Of a DNA stretch of 64,000 nucleotides, positions 35,081-43,291 are shown piece after piece. The notes under the pieces were generated by a model. It searched no databases, had not been told where the DNA came from, and saw nothing but the letters and a program-made list of their open reading frames with translations. The translations under genes were made by a program, and so were the position numbers. Within the stretch, counting starts at the first letter, position 1. The number at the start of each line of letters is the position of its first letter. Source of the DNA: Halomonas sp. GD1P12 (lineage in GTDB: Bacteria; Pseudomonadota; Gammaproteobacteria; Pseudomonadales; Halomonadaceae); the NCBI RefSeq assembly GCF_025725645.1, contig NZ_CP107007.1, positions 2,976,001 to 3,040,000 of the forward strand, written 5' to 3'.

Positions 35081-36507
35081 GAGCGCACCCCGTCGGTGTG
35101 GGCGCCTGGCGCCAGCGTGCGGATATCGGTCAGCCGCCCTTCAAGGGCGGCGGCGGCGACCATGGCAGGGGACATTAAATGGGTACGCGCCCCCGGGCCC
35201 TGGCGCCCCTTGAAGTTACGATTGGTGGTCGAGGCGCAGCGCTCACCGCTGGGAACCGTGTCGCCGTTCATGCCCACACACATCGAACAGCCCGAGTGGC
35301 GCCACTCGAGCCCCGCGTCGATGAAGATACGATCGAGCCCCTCCTCTTCGGCCTGGGCCTTGACCTGGGTGGACCCGGGTGACACGACACCGGGCACGCG
35401 GCTTTTACGCCCGTTCAGCACGGCCGCGGCGGCGCGCAGGTCTTCAATGCGGGCATTGGTGCAGGAGCCGATGAACACCCGATCGATGGCGATATCGGTG
35501 AGTTTCTGGCCCGGCGAAAGCCCCATGTAGTCGAGACTATCGCGAATCTGGCGCGCCCTGGCGCTCTCCTGGTCGCCGTCCAACGAAGGCAGGCGGTGAT
35601 CGATGGGTAGCGCCTCTTCCGGCGAAACGCCCCAGGTGACGGTAGGCGCAATCTCCGCGGCATCGATAGTAACGTCCTGATCGAAAACGGCGTCGGCATC
35701 GCTGTAAAGCGTGGACCAGTACGCGCAGGCCTGGTCAAAAAGCTCGCCTTTCGGACTGTAGGGCCGGCCTTTCAAATAGTCGAAGGTGGTCTGATCCGGA
35801 GCGATCATGCCGCACCGGCCGCCGCCCTCGATGGACAGATTGCAAAGCGTCAGACGCGCCTCCATCGAAAGTGAACGGATCGCCTCGCCGGCATACTCGA
35901 TGGCAAAGCCGCGTGCGCCGTCGGCGCCCAACCGTGAAATCCAGGTCAGCGCGATATCCTTGGCCGTTACCCCGGGCGAGAGCTGTCCTTTCAAGGTGAT
36001 GCGCATTACCTTGGGTTTGGTCTGCCAAAGCGTTTGGGTGGCCAGCACATGCGCAACTTCGGAGGCGCCAATGCCAAAGGCGATGCTGCCAAACGCCCCG
36101 TGGGTCGCCGTATGGCTATCGCCGCAAACCATGACAAGCCCGGGCTGGGTCAGCCCCTGCTCTGGACCCATGACATGGACGATGCCCTGGCGTGGGTCAT
36201 CGAGCCCGAAAAGCGTGACATCGTGTTTGGCGGTGTTGTCGGTGAGCTGTTCGATCATGGACCGAATCTTGGGATCATTCACTTCATCGAGAGTGCGCGA
36301 TAGCGTCGGCGCGTAGTGATCGGCAATGCCAAAGGTCAGAACGGGCCTGGCGACCGGCAGATGGCGTTCTTCCAGCTTGTTGAAGGCATGAAAGGAGCCT
36401 TCATGGACGAAGTGGCGGTCGATCCACAAAAGGCTTTGACCACTGTCGCTGCGGTACACCTCATGGGCGGACCACACCTTGTCGAATAGCGTCTGGGGAG
36501 TGCTCAT
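35077..36507 (-). CDS. leuC: LeuC-like large subunit of aconitase-family hydro-lyase
   Basis: A 476-residue [4Fe-4S] hydro-lyase large subunit. The cluster cysteines are in IGSCTNARIEDL and SGCSMCVGMN, and VCGDSHTATHGAFG is conserved. It differs from housekeeping LeuC near the substrate site: after VHE the usual VTSPQAF is replaced by GSFHAF, and FATMDH reads FGIADH. ATG 36507 gives the family N terminus; the frame is open to 36534. A GTAT-N8-ATAC operator shared with the opposite arm of the island lies about 210 bases upstream. Known relatives include 2,3-dimethylmalate (DmdAB) and maleate hydratases. The actual substrate is unknown. Confidence 0.82.
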   Translation of the reverse strand: MSTPQTLFDKVWSAHEVYRSDSGQSLLWIDRHFVHEGSFHAFNKLEERHLPVARPVLTFGIADHYAPTLSRTLDEVNDPKIRSMIEQLTDNTAKHDVTLFGLDDPRQGIVHVMGPEQGLTQPGLVMVCGDSHTATHGAFGSIAFGIGASEVAHVLATQTLWQTKPKVMRITLKGQLSPGVTAKDIALTWISRLGADGARGFAIEYAGEAIRSLSMEARLTLCNLSIEGGGRCGMIAPDQTTFDYLKGRPYSPKGELFDQACAYWSTLYSDADAVFDQDVTIDAAEIAPTVTWGVSPEEALPIDHRLPSLDGDQESARARQIRDSLDYMGLSPGQKLTDIAIDRVFIGSCTNARIEDLRAAAAVLNGRKSRVPGVVSPGSTQVKAQAEEEGLDRIFIDAGLEWRHSGCSMCVGMNGDTVPSGERCASTTNRNFKGRQGPGARTHLMSPAMVAAAALEGRLTDIRTLAPGAHTDGVRS

Positions 36508-36714
36508 GATGTTCGCTGTCTCGGCCTGTGCCACTGCGTGGCACCGTTTTATTAGTGGGGGCGGTCATCACGCCCTGGGCAGCTTTCAGCCTGGCTCTGG
36601 CCGACGGGGATATGGCTGCCAGCTTTTCTCTACAGATTTTTCTTCAATTAGTTTTTCTACAACTAGCGCAAATCTTAAGCACAGGTCAAATGTATTTTTT
36701 AGAATTTATAATTG

Positions 36715-36730
36715 GTATTAAAAATAATAC
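36715..36730. promoter_or_regulatory. GntR operator candidate upstream of leuC-like
   Basis: A perfect palindrome GTATTA-AAAA-TAATAC of the form GTAT-N8-ATAC. On the minus strand a TATAAA hexamer (36705-36710) follows it, so the site would overlap the spacer or -35 region of the leuC promoter. The same GTAT-N8-ATAC pattern occurs at 37630-37645 before the plus-strand operon. Confidence 0.6.
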
Positions 36731-36755
36731 ATGCAAAACGTGTTCGTAAAGTTTT

Positions 36756-37559
36756 TCATACCGTCGAGTCGGTAGGCATACCGCCCACCCGGGGTTCCCA
36801 ATAGCGTGAGCTGTCGTCGCCATTGCGCTCGAGATCGATCTGGAAACGGTAGCGGTCGGGGCGATAGAAAGCCTCCAGATGTTCGACACCCCGCCCTTTT
36901 TCATCGAACACCACGCGCGTCAGCGAAATCAGTGGCGAGCCGACCGATACCTCCAGCGCCTGGGCAAGATCGTGGCTTGCAAGCGTTGCAGAAATGGATT
37001 GAGAGGCGTGATCCACGTTGACGCCGCTGCGCTCGAGCAAAACGAACAGCGGTGTATCGGCCAGGTCCGCCTCGCTGTAGTGCAGGGCGATCTTCTCGGG
37101 CACGTGGGTGATCAGGTAGGAGAACGGATTGCCGTCCACCATGCGCACGCGTACCGAGCGCTGTGCCTTGGTGTTCGGAGCCATGCCCAGCCGCTTGGCG
37201 ATCGTCTCCGGCGGCGGCGCATAGCCGAACTCCAGCAGCCGCACCTGGGAGGCCTGGCTCATCTTCACCATGTTGGGCATCAGATTCGAGACGTTCGCCG
37301 TCATCACCGTGGCCTCCAGCGGCTGCTTGAGCACCACCGTGCCCACCCCGGCCTTGCGCTCGACCAGGCCGCTCGCCTGCAGCGCCTTGATGGCGCGGCG
37401 CACGGTCACTCGCGATACGCCGTGCTGCTCGGCCAGCCTGTTCTCGCCCGGAAGCTTTCCGCCCGAGGGAAGACGGCCGCTGAGAATGGCATCCTTGAGC
37501 AGCAGATAGATGCGATGCGACTTCGTCCCTCCCACGGCCGAGGTATGTGCCTCGCTCAT
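36756..37559 (-). CDS. GntR family regulator with UTRA domain (HutC subfamily)
   Basis: A 267-residue regulator. The N-terminal winged helix (SGGKLPGENRLAEQHGVS, RVTVRRAIKALQASGLVER, GVGTVV) is classic GntR. Residues 100-250 form a UTRA effector-binding domain (RVRMVDGNPFSYLITHVPE, SLTRVVFDEKGRGVEHLEAFY). HutC-type regulators usually repress catabolic operons and are released by a pathway substrate or intermediate. The gene lies between the two arms of the island, and matching palindromes flank it, so it very likely controls both arms and itself. Confidence 0.93.
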   Translation of the reverse strand: MSEAHTSAVGGTKSHRIYLLLKDAILSGRLPSGGKLPGENRLAEQHGVSRVTVRRAIKALQASGLVERKAGVGTVVLKQPLEATVMTANVSNLMPNMVKMSQASQVRLLEFGYAPPPETIAKRLGMAPNTKAQRSVRVRMVDGNPFSYLITHVPEKIALHYSEADLADTPLFVLLERSGVNVDHASQSISATLASHDLAQALEVSVGSPLISLTRVVFDEKGRGVEHLEAFYRPDRYRFQIDLERNGDDSSRYWEPRVGGMPTDSTV

Positions 37560-37598
37560 CCTTGTTCCCCTACGTCGTCAAAAAATTTTCCAGCGCAC

Positions 37599-37649
37599 TT
37601 GACGCGCACCGCTTTGTAGACATAAAAATGTATCAAATTTAATACATTT
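37599..37649 (+). promoter_or_regulatory. Promoter with overlapping GntR operator for the plus-strand catabolic operon
   Basis: A -35 box TTGACG (37599-37604) is followed after 18 bases by TAAAAA (37623-37628). A palindrome AAATGTAT-N8-ATACATTT (37626-37649) overlaps and follows the -10. This is a typical repressor layout, placing the site where GntR binding would block polymerase. The inner GTAT-N8-ATAC matches the site at 36715-36730. Promoter hexamers are by eye; the palindrome itself is exact. Confidence 0.65.
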
Positions 37650-37778
37650 AAACGACTCATCGATTCGTATACCCGTGACCAAAACGTTCGGCCGAGGACA
37701 CAGCTCTGCCACGCACTGAGTAACACACATCGCGAGCATTTCGAAGCAGAAAGCGGCAACTCAGCCAAGAGGCCAGCC

Positions 37779-38201
37779 ATGGAGAGTAACGCAAGCGAGC
37801 GGCGTGGCAGCGATAAAACGCAGGTGCGCGCGTTTCTCGCCGCCATGCAAGCGCGAGACCTGGCGAAAGCCAAACGGTTTCTGGCCGAGCGCGTTGCGCT
37901 GGAGTTTCCCGGGGCGCCTACGATGGCAAGCCTCGAGGAGGTCATCGCCTGGGCAGGCAGTCGTTACCGACACGTGAGCAAGACCCTTCACGGCGTGGAT
38001 CACTGCGTCACGCCGCTTGAGTCCATCGTCATCTGCCACGGCGTGCTCGACGTGACCTGGCTGGATGACACGACGTCCACGGGCGTGCGCTTTATCGACC
38101 GCTTCGAGCTGAAAGATGGCCTGATCATCCGTCAGCAGGTCTGGAACGATCTGGCGCTTGTGCGCCCCCACCTTGCCCCTGCCGGGCACTCCCCCCTCTG
38201 A
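37779..38201 (+). CDS. NTF2-like (SnoaL-type) small protein
   Basis: A 140-residue protein that looks like an NTF2/SnoaL alpha+beta cone fold. It starts with a helix (VRAFLAAMQARDLAKAKRFLAERV), followed by EFPGAPTMASLEEVIAWAGSRY and strands ending in FIDRFELKDGLIIRQQVWNDLAL. The family includes isomerases, dehydratases, small hydrolases and non-enzymatic partners, so function cannot be assigned. It is the first gene after the operator-bearing promoter and ends ten bases before the lyase gene, so it belongs to the same operon and may act on a pathway intermediate. Confidence 0.7.
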   Translation: MESNASERRGSDKTQVRAFLAAMQARDLAKAKRFLAERVALEFPGAPTMASLEEVIAWAGSRYRHVSKTLHGVDHCVTPLESIVICHGVLDVTWLDDTTSTGVRFIDRFELKDGLIIRQQVWNDLALVRPHLAPAGHSPL

Positions 38202-38211
38202 AGAGAGCCTT

Positions 38212-39096
38212 ATGACACAAAAAACCACTTCCCCACCGAGTCTCACACGCCTGTTGCAGGATCCTTCCATCGTGGTCGCCCCCGGCGTATTCGATGCACT
38301 CGGCGCCTCGCTTGCCGAGCAGGCTGGCTTTGATACGGTCTATCTCTCCGGCGCCAGTCTCGCCTATACCCAGCTGGGGCGGCCTGATATCGGCCTTTTG
38401 AGCATCACCGAAATCTGCACCGCCATGTCGCATATTCGTGAGCGCACGAACCTTTCCGTGGTCGTGGATTGCGATACGGGCTTTGGTAACGCCATGAACG
38501 TAATGCGCAGCGTGCGCCTTCTGGAGCGCGCCGGCGCCAACGCCATTCAGCTCGAGGATCAGACCTATCCCAAGCGCTGCGGTCACCTGAAGGGCAAGAC
38601 CCTGGTCTCCAGGGGCGAAATGGTCGGTAAATTGCATGCGGCACTGGATGCTCGGGAGAGTGAGGACACGCTGATCATCGGGCGTACCGATGCGCTGGGT
38701 GTGGAAGGTACCGACAGCGCTATCGAGCGCGCCCAGGCCTATTTTGAAGCCGGCGTGGACATGCTGTTCATCGAAGGCATCCGCACCGACGAGGATATCG
38801 ACAAGATCATGACCCGGTTCAAGGGCAAGGTGCCGATCATGGCCAACATGGTCGAAGGTGGCGACACGCCGCTGCAAAACGCCCAGGCGCTGGAAGCGCT
38901 CGGCTTCTCGCTGGTGATCTTCCCCGGCGCGCTGGTGCGCGCGATTACCCATATGGCGAGCCGCTTCTTCGCCACGCTGAAACAGGACGGCACCACCGAC
39001 GCCTTTCGCGATCAGATGCTCGATTTCAAAGAGCTCAACGATTACCTGGGCACTCAGAAAATGCTCGAACTGGGTGAGCGTTACGAAGAGCGCTAA
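38212..39096 (+). CDS. Isocitrate lyase/PEP mutase superfamily C-C lyase
   Basis: A 294-residue enzyme of the PEP mutase/isocitrate lyase superfamily. Visible features are GVFDALGASLAEQAGFDTVYLSGA-type N-terminal region, VVVDCDTGFGN (metal-binding Asp), IQLEDQ and the catalytic-loop KRCGH. The ATG 38212 has AGAGAG upstream; the frame extends further but overlaps the previous gene. Members cleave 2-hydroxy acids such as 2-methylisocitrate, 2,3-dimethylmalate or citramalate, or decarboxylate oxaloacetate. Next to an aconitase-family hydratase, the natural job is to split the hydrated diacid into pyruvate or glyoxylate plus a second acid. This is inferred from context. Confidence 0.88.
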   Translation: MTQKTTSPPSLTRLLQDPSIVVAPGVFDALGASLAEQAGFDTVYLSGASLAYTQLGRPDIGLLSITEICTAMSHIRERTNLSVVVDCDTGFGNAMNVMRSVRLLERAGANAIQLEDQTYPKRCGHLKGKTLVSRGEMVGKLHAALDARESEDTLIIGRTDALGVEGTDSAIERAQAYFEAGVDMLFIEGIRTDEDIDKIMTRFKGKVPIMANMVEGGDTPLQNAQALEALGFSLVIFPGALVRAITHMASRFFATLKQDGTTDAFRDQMLDFKELNDYLGTQKMLELGERYEER

Positions 39097-39222
39097 TGGC
39101 AGGCCCCGGGCGCCCGCGTCAGTCAAGACAGAGTTGGACACGGCCCCCTTCGAAAAACAATGCCTAGAAGAAAGACTTTTTCAAGAACGACGCTTTAAAA
39201 ATAACCATGTCAGGAGACAGCA

Positions 39223-39882
39223 ATGCAGACGACGGACAAGACGGCCAAAGAGATTTTTCATGACGTCATGGCTAACCCGCAGCGGGTGCCTTTTGGCTTT
39301 GGCAAGAAAGCGGTACTCGTCAACGTCGACCCGCAAAAGGCCTACACCCGCACGGATCTTTTCAAGACCGCTTACGAAACCGACCCGAAACAGCTCGAGT
39401 ACACCAATCAACTGGCCCGCGGCTTTCGCGCGAAAGGCTGGCCGGTGGTCTGGACCCACGTGGCCTTTCTCGACTCCGCCGAGGATGCCGGCGTGTGGGG
39501 CACGCGCACCGACACCCCGGATTCGCTGCAGAACATCAAGTACGGCTCTGAGCGCGCCGAATTCGACGAACGCGCCGAGATCGACCACGAGCGTGACGTA
39601 ATCTACACCAAGCGCATGCCCTCGGCGTTTTTCGAAACGCCGCTGCAGTCGCTTTTAGTGTGGCATCAGGTGGATACCGTGATCATCACCGGCGGCTCGA
39701 CCTCGGGCTGCATTCGCGCCACCGCCGTGGAGAGCCTATCCCGCGGCTATCGCACCATCGTGCCGATGGAGTGCGTGGCCGACAAGCACGAGAGCTACCA
39801 CTACGCCAACCTGACCGACCTGCACCTGAAATACGCGGACGTCATGCCGGTGGCCGACGTGCTGGCATGGCTCGAGGGCTGA
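39223..39882 (+). CDS. Isochorismatase-family amidohydrolase (carbamoylsarcosine amidase-like)
   Basis: A 219-residue cysteine hydrolase. The catalytic triad is visible: Asp in LVNVDPQKAYT, Lys in YTKRMPSAFF and the nucleophile Cys in GGSTSGCIRATAVES, with the cis-peptide GG-ST segment before it. Length and motifs match the N-carbamoylsarcosine amidase/maleamate amidase side of the family rather than true isochorismatases. Such enzymes release ammonia from small amides or carbamoyl compounds. A GGAGACAG ribosome site precedes it. It lies between the lyase and two PuuE-like hydrolases in one operon, so it probably hydrolyses the ring-opened half-amide. Confidence 0.87.
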   Translation: MQTTDKTAKEIFHDVMANPQRVPFGFGKKAVLVNVDPQKAYTRTDLFKTAYETDPKQLEYTNQLARGFRAKGWPVVWTHVAFLDSAEDAGVWGTRTDTPDSLQNIKYGSERAEFDERAEIDHERDVIYTKRMPSAFFETPLQSLLVWHQVDTVIITGGSTSGCIRATAVESLSRGYRTIVPMECVADKHESYHYANLTDLHLKYADVMPVADVLAWLEG

Positions 39883-39892
39883 GGAGCAAACC

Positions 39893-40846
39893 ATGAAGGA
39901 ATCCCTTGGCGTATACGACTACTGGGCCTATGACCAGCGTCCGAAAATCGAGTGGCCGGGTGGTGCGAAGGTCGCCTTCTGGGTCGCGCCCAATATCGAG
40001 TATTACGAGCTCGACCCGCCCCAGAATCCCAGCCGCAAACCCTGGCCACACCCACACCCGTCGGTGCCCGGCTACAGCATCCGCGACTACGGCAACCGGG
40101 TAGGCCACCAGCGCCAGATGGCGCTGCTGGACAAGTACGGCATTCGCGGCTCCGTTTCGCTGTCGACGGCGCTTTGCGAGCACCATCCGGAAATCATCCA
40201 GATGTGCAAGGAGCGCGACTGGGAGTTCTTCAGCCACGGCATCTACAACACGCGCTACACCTACGGTCTGAGCGAGGCCCAGGAGCGCGCCATGATCCGC
40301 GACAGCATGGAGACCATCCATCGCCACACCGGCCAAGCCTGCGCGGGGTATCTGGCGCCGGCGCTTTCCCACTCCGAGCGCACGCTGGATCTGTTCGCCG
40401 AAGTGGGCGAGGAGCTCTTCGGTGAGCGCGGCGGGCTCTATACCTGCGATCTCTTCCACGACGACCAGCCCACGCCGGTCAACGTGCGCTCCGGCAAGCG
40501 CTTCATTTCTGTGCCCTACTCCATGGAAATGAACGACACCATCGTTTACGCCGTGAACAAGGTCGAACCGCGCCAGTACGCCACCATGCTCAAGCGTCAC
40601 TTCGACCGCCTGTACCAGGAAGGCGCCGAGTCCGGCACGGTGATGTGCATTCCCACCCACAACTACCAGGTGAGCTGCCCTCACCGCATCAAGGCCTTCG
40701 AGGAGGCGCTGGAGTACATTACCGGCCACTCCGACGTCTGGGTCACCACCGGCCGGGAAATCGCCGAGCACTACCGGGCGCACTCTTACGATGCCGCGCT
40801 TGACAGTATTCAGGCGCAGGCCGCTACCGCACCAAGGGAGGGTTGA
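39893..40846 (+). CDS. PuuE-like polysaccharide-deacetylase-fold hydrolase, copy 1
   Basis: A 317-residue protein of the polysaccharide deacetylase superfamily in the PuuE-allantoinase group. It has the family opening WPGGAKVAFWVAPNIEYYEL, YSIRDYGNRVGHQRQMALLDKYGI, the EFFSHGIYNT segment and RDSMETIHRHTGQ. PuuE enzymes are cytoplasmic and open cyclic amides rather than deacetylating sugars. The THNYQVSCPHR segment differs from copy 2 (LHPWLVGQPHR), which suggests different substrates or stereochemistry. Only ten bases separate it from the amidase gene. The ring-opening role is inferred from family and context. Confidence 0.85.
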   Translation: MKESLGVYDYWAYDQRPKIEWPGGAKVAFWVAPNIEYYELDPPQNPSRKPWPHPHPSVPGYSIRDYGNRVGHQRQMALLDKYGIRGSVSLSTALCEHHPEIIQMCKERDWEFFSHGIYNTRYTYGLSEAQERAMIRDSMETIHRHTGQACAGYLAPALSHSERTLDLFAEVGEELFGERGGLYTCDLFHDDQPTPVNVRSGKRFISVPYSMEMNDTIVYAVNKVEPRQYATMLKRHFDRLYQEGAESGTVMCIPTHNYQVSCPHRIKAFEEALEYITGHSDVWVTTGREIAEHYRAHSYDAALDSIQAQAATAPREG

Positions 40847-40850
40847 TACC

Positions 40851-41780
40851 ATGGCACTCAACGACGACTACCTGGACTACCCGCTGCGCCGCCATGGCTA
40901 CGACCACGACCGCTATGACTGGTCGATGCTCGGGGAACGCCCCCCGATTACCTGGCCCGGCGGCAAGACGCTGGCGGTATGGATCAATATTTCGCTGCAG
41001 TTCTACCCGCTCAACCAGCGCGGCGAGCCGTTCAAGGTGCCCAACGGCATGACCATGCCCTATCCGGACCTGCGCCACTTCTCGCTGCGCGATTACGGCA
41101 ACCGGGTGGGCATCTATCGGGTGCTCGAGGCCTTGAAGCGATACGCCATCACGCCGACCTACGCGATCAACGCCCAGCTCGCCGAGCAGACGCCTTATCT
41201 GGTCAAGCGTCTTCAAGAGCACGGCGGCGAGTTCATCGCCCACGGCTGGAACATGGATCACCTGCACTACGGTGGCCAGCCCGTCGAGGAAGAGGCCGAG
41301 CTGGTCAAGCGCTCGGTAGACACCCTGCGCCGCTTGACCGGCCAACGCATTCGCGGCTGGCTCAGCCCGGCCAAGCACCAGAGCTTCAACACACCGGATC
41401 TTTTGACCGAAAACGGCATCGAGTACTGCGCCGACTGGGTCAACGACGAGCTGCCCTACGTTTGGAAGACCGCCTCGGGCCCGCTCACCATGATGGGGCT
41501 TTCTACCGAGATCGAGGACCAGTTCGTCATGAGCCAGAACCTCCACTCGGAAGACTCATGGGTCGCGCAGGTGAAGGATGCGTTCGATTTTCTGCTGGAG
41601 GAGTCGCGCACCGCTGGCGGGCGCCTGTTCGCCCTGAACCTTCACCCCTGGCTTGTCGGCCAGCCCCACCGCATCGCCTGCCTGGAAGAAGTGCTTGCGC
41701 ATATCAGCGGACACGCTGAGGTATGGCAGGCGCCAGCGGGCGAGATTCTGGATGCCTTCACTCATGCGGAGCAGGCGTAA
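40851..41780 (+). CDS. PuuE-like polysaccharide-deacetylase-fold hydrolase, copy 2
   Basis: A 309-residue paralogue of the preceding gene. It shares WPGGKTLAVWINISLQFYPL, FSLRDYGNRVGIYRVLEALKRY and the EFIAHGWNMDHLHY segment, and it keeps the conserved His in FALNLHPWLVGQPHR. The two are clearly diverged, not a recent duplication. ATG 40851 has GGGAGG upstream; the longer frame overlaps copy 1. The stop (TAA) overlaps the start of the flavoprotein gene as TAATG, so translation is coupled. The second hydrolase may act on another tautomer or on a hydroxylated derivative; that is speculation. Confidence 0.85.
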   Translation: MALNDDYLDYPLRRHGYDHDRYDWSMLGERPPITWPGGKTLAVWINISLQFYPLNQRGEPFKVPNGMTMPYPDLRHFSLRDYGNRVGIYRVLEALKRYAITPTYAINAQLAEQTPYLVKRLQEHGGEFIAHGWNMDHLHYGGQPVEEEAELVKRSVDTLRRLTGQRIRGWLSPAKHQSFNTPDLLTENGIEYCADWVNDELPYVWKTASGPLTMMGLSTEIEDQFVMSQNLHSEDSWVAQVKDAFDFLLEESRTAGGRLFALNLHPWLVGQPHRIACLEEVLAHISGHAEVWQAPAGEILDAFTHAEQA

Positions 41781-43195
41781 TGGCGATCGTTCCCTACACC
41801 CACACCACTGAATTCGATGCCCACCTGCCGCTTTTGATCATCGGTGCCGGCGCCTGTGGGCTGGTGGCGGCGCTCAAGGCGCGTGAGGCGGGCATCGAGC
41901 TTGCGGTGCTGGAGCGCGATGCGCTGCCTCGCGGCAGCACTGCGATGTCACAAGGCTTCATTCCCGCCGCTGGCACGCGCTTTCAAAAGGCGCTGGAAGT
42001 CGAGGATACCCCACGCCTCATGGCCGAAGACATTCAGCGCAAGAACGGCTTCGAGGCCGATCAAGCGATCGTCGAGCGGCTGGCCGAGCAATCGGGGCCG
42101 ACCGTGGAGTGGCTGGCCGACGATCACGGCGTGCCTTTTGAGCTGGTCGAAGGCTTTCTCTACCCCGGCCACCGGCGACTGCGTATGCACGCCACGCCTC
42201 GGCGCACCGGCGAGGAGCTGATGGGCGCACTTTTGAACGCCGCCGAGCGTGCCGGCGTGGATATTCTCACCCAAGCGCGGGTCGAGGACCTGCACGTGGA
42301 CGAGGCCCAACGGGTGCGCGGCGTAACGATCACACGCCCGGACGGCAGTCGTGAGCGTATCGGCTGCGATGCCCTGATCCTGGCCTGCAACGGCTACGGC
42401 GGCAATGCCGAGTTGGTCAAGCGCCATATCCCGTCGCTCAAGGAGGCGCTCTACTACGGCCACGAGGGCAACCAGGGCGATGCGCTGCTCTGGGGCGAGG
42501 CGATGGGCGCAAGCACGAAGGATCTCGGCGCCTGCCAGGGCCACGGCTCGCTTGCCACTCCGCACCAGATTTTGATCAGCTGGGCACTGATGATGCAGGG
42601 CGGCATGCAGGTCAACGTGCTGGGTGAGCGCTTCTCCAACGAACACGGCGGCTACTCCGAGCAGGCCGCCAACGTCCTCGCCCAGCCCGAGGGCGTTGCC
42701 TGGAATATTTTCGACGGCCGTATTCATGAAAACGCGCTTGAATTCGAGGATTACCGTAACGCCTTCGAGGCCGGCGCGATACGCGCTTTCGACACGCTAG
42801 ATGCCATGGCCAATTGCCTCGACCTGCCGCTCGCCGCGCTGGAGACGGCCGTCGACGACATGCATCGCCACGCCCGAACGCAGACACCGGACACGTTCGG
42901 CCGCGTTTTCGAGCCCGCCAACCTGCTGTCACCGCCTTACTACGCCGTCCGCGTGACCGGGGCGCTGTTTCATACCCAGGGCGGACTCGAAGTGAATACC
43001 CAGGCACGAGTGCTGGATACCCAAGGCCGGATGCTGCCCAACCTGTTCGCCGGCGGCGGCGCAGCGCGGGGCGTTTCCGGCGCCGGCGATAGCGGCTATC
43101 TCTCGGGCAACGGTCTATTGAGCGCCGTCGTGCTGGGCGCCGTCGCCGGACAAAGCGCGGCGGCGCTTTTACAGGCCACCGAACACGAGGCCTGA
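41780..43195 (+). CDS. FAD-dependent oxidoreductase, fumarate reductase/tricarballylate dehydrogenase-like
   Basis: A 471-residue flavoprotein of the FAD_binding_2 family. The dinucleotide motif is LLIIGAGACGLVAALKAREAG at residues 14-34 (one exchange from the consensus is tolerated), and the C-terminal FAD motif is LFAGGGAARGVSGAGDSGYLSG. The middle has the ALILACNGYGGNAELV segment found in this family, and YYAVRVTGALFHTQGGLEV before the end. Members oxidise or reduce C-C bonds next to carboxylates or ketones. No heme or Fe-S partner gene is adjacent, so electrons may go to a soluble acceptor. It ends the operon; a desaturation before hydration would fit. Confidence 0.86.
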   Translation: MAIVPYTHTTEFDAHLPLLIIGAGACGLVAALKAREAGIELAVLERDALPRGSTAMSQGFIPAAGTRFQKALEVEDTPRLMAEDIQRKNGFEADQAIVERLAEQSGPTVEWLADDHGVPFELVEGFLYPGHRRLRMHATPRRTGEELMGALLNAAERAGVDILTQARVEDLHVDEAQRVRGVTITRPDGSRERIGCDALILACNGYGGNAELVKRHIPSLKEALYYGHEGNQGDALLWGEAMGASTKDLGACQGHGSLATPHQILISWALMMQGGMQVNVLGERFSNEHGGYSEQAANVLAQPEGVAWNIFDGRIHENALEFEDYRNAFEAGAIRAFDTLDAMANCLDLPLAALETAVDDMHRHARTQTPDTFGRVFEPANLLSPPYYAVRVTGALFHTQGGLEVNTQARVLDTQGRMLPNLFAGGGAARGVSGAGDSGYLSGNGLLSAVVLGAVAGQSAAALLQATEHEA

Positions 43196-43291
43196 TAGCG
43201 GGCGTTGATGCGGCAGGCATCGAGGCTTTTGCCAAGGCGCTGATTTCGTGGTTTGCTGGCACGCCCTAACGCGCCACCACGAGAATCACTC

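Noticed and set aside
38125..40861. Two minus-strand frames of about 340 codons
   Set aside because: They are shadows of the lyase and the first PuuE-like gene, which have ribosome sites and conserved residues.
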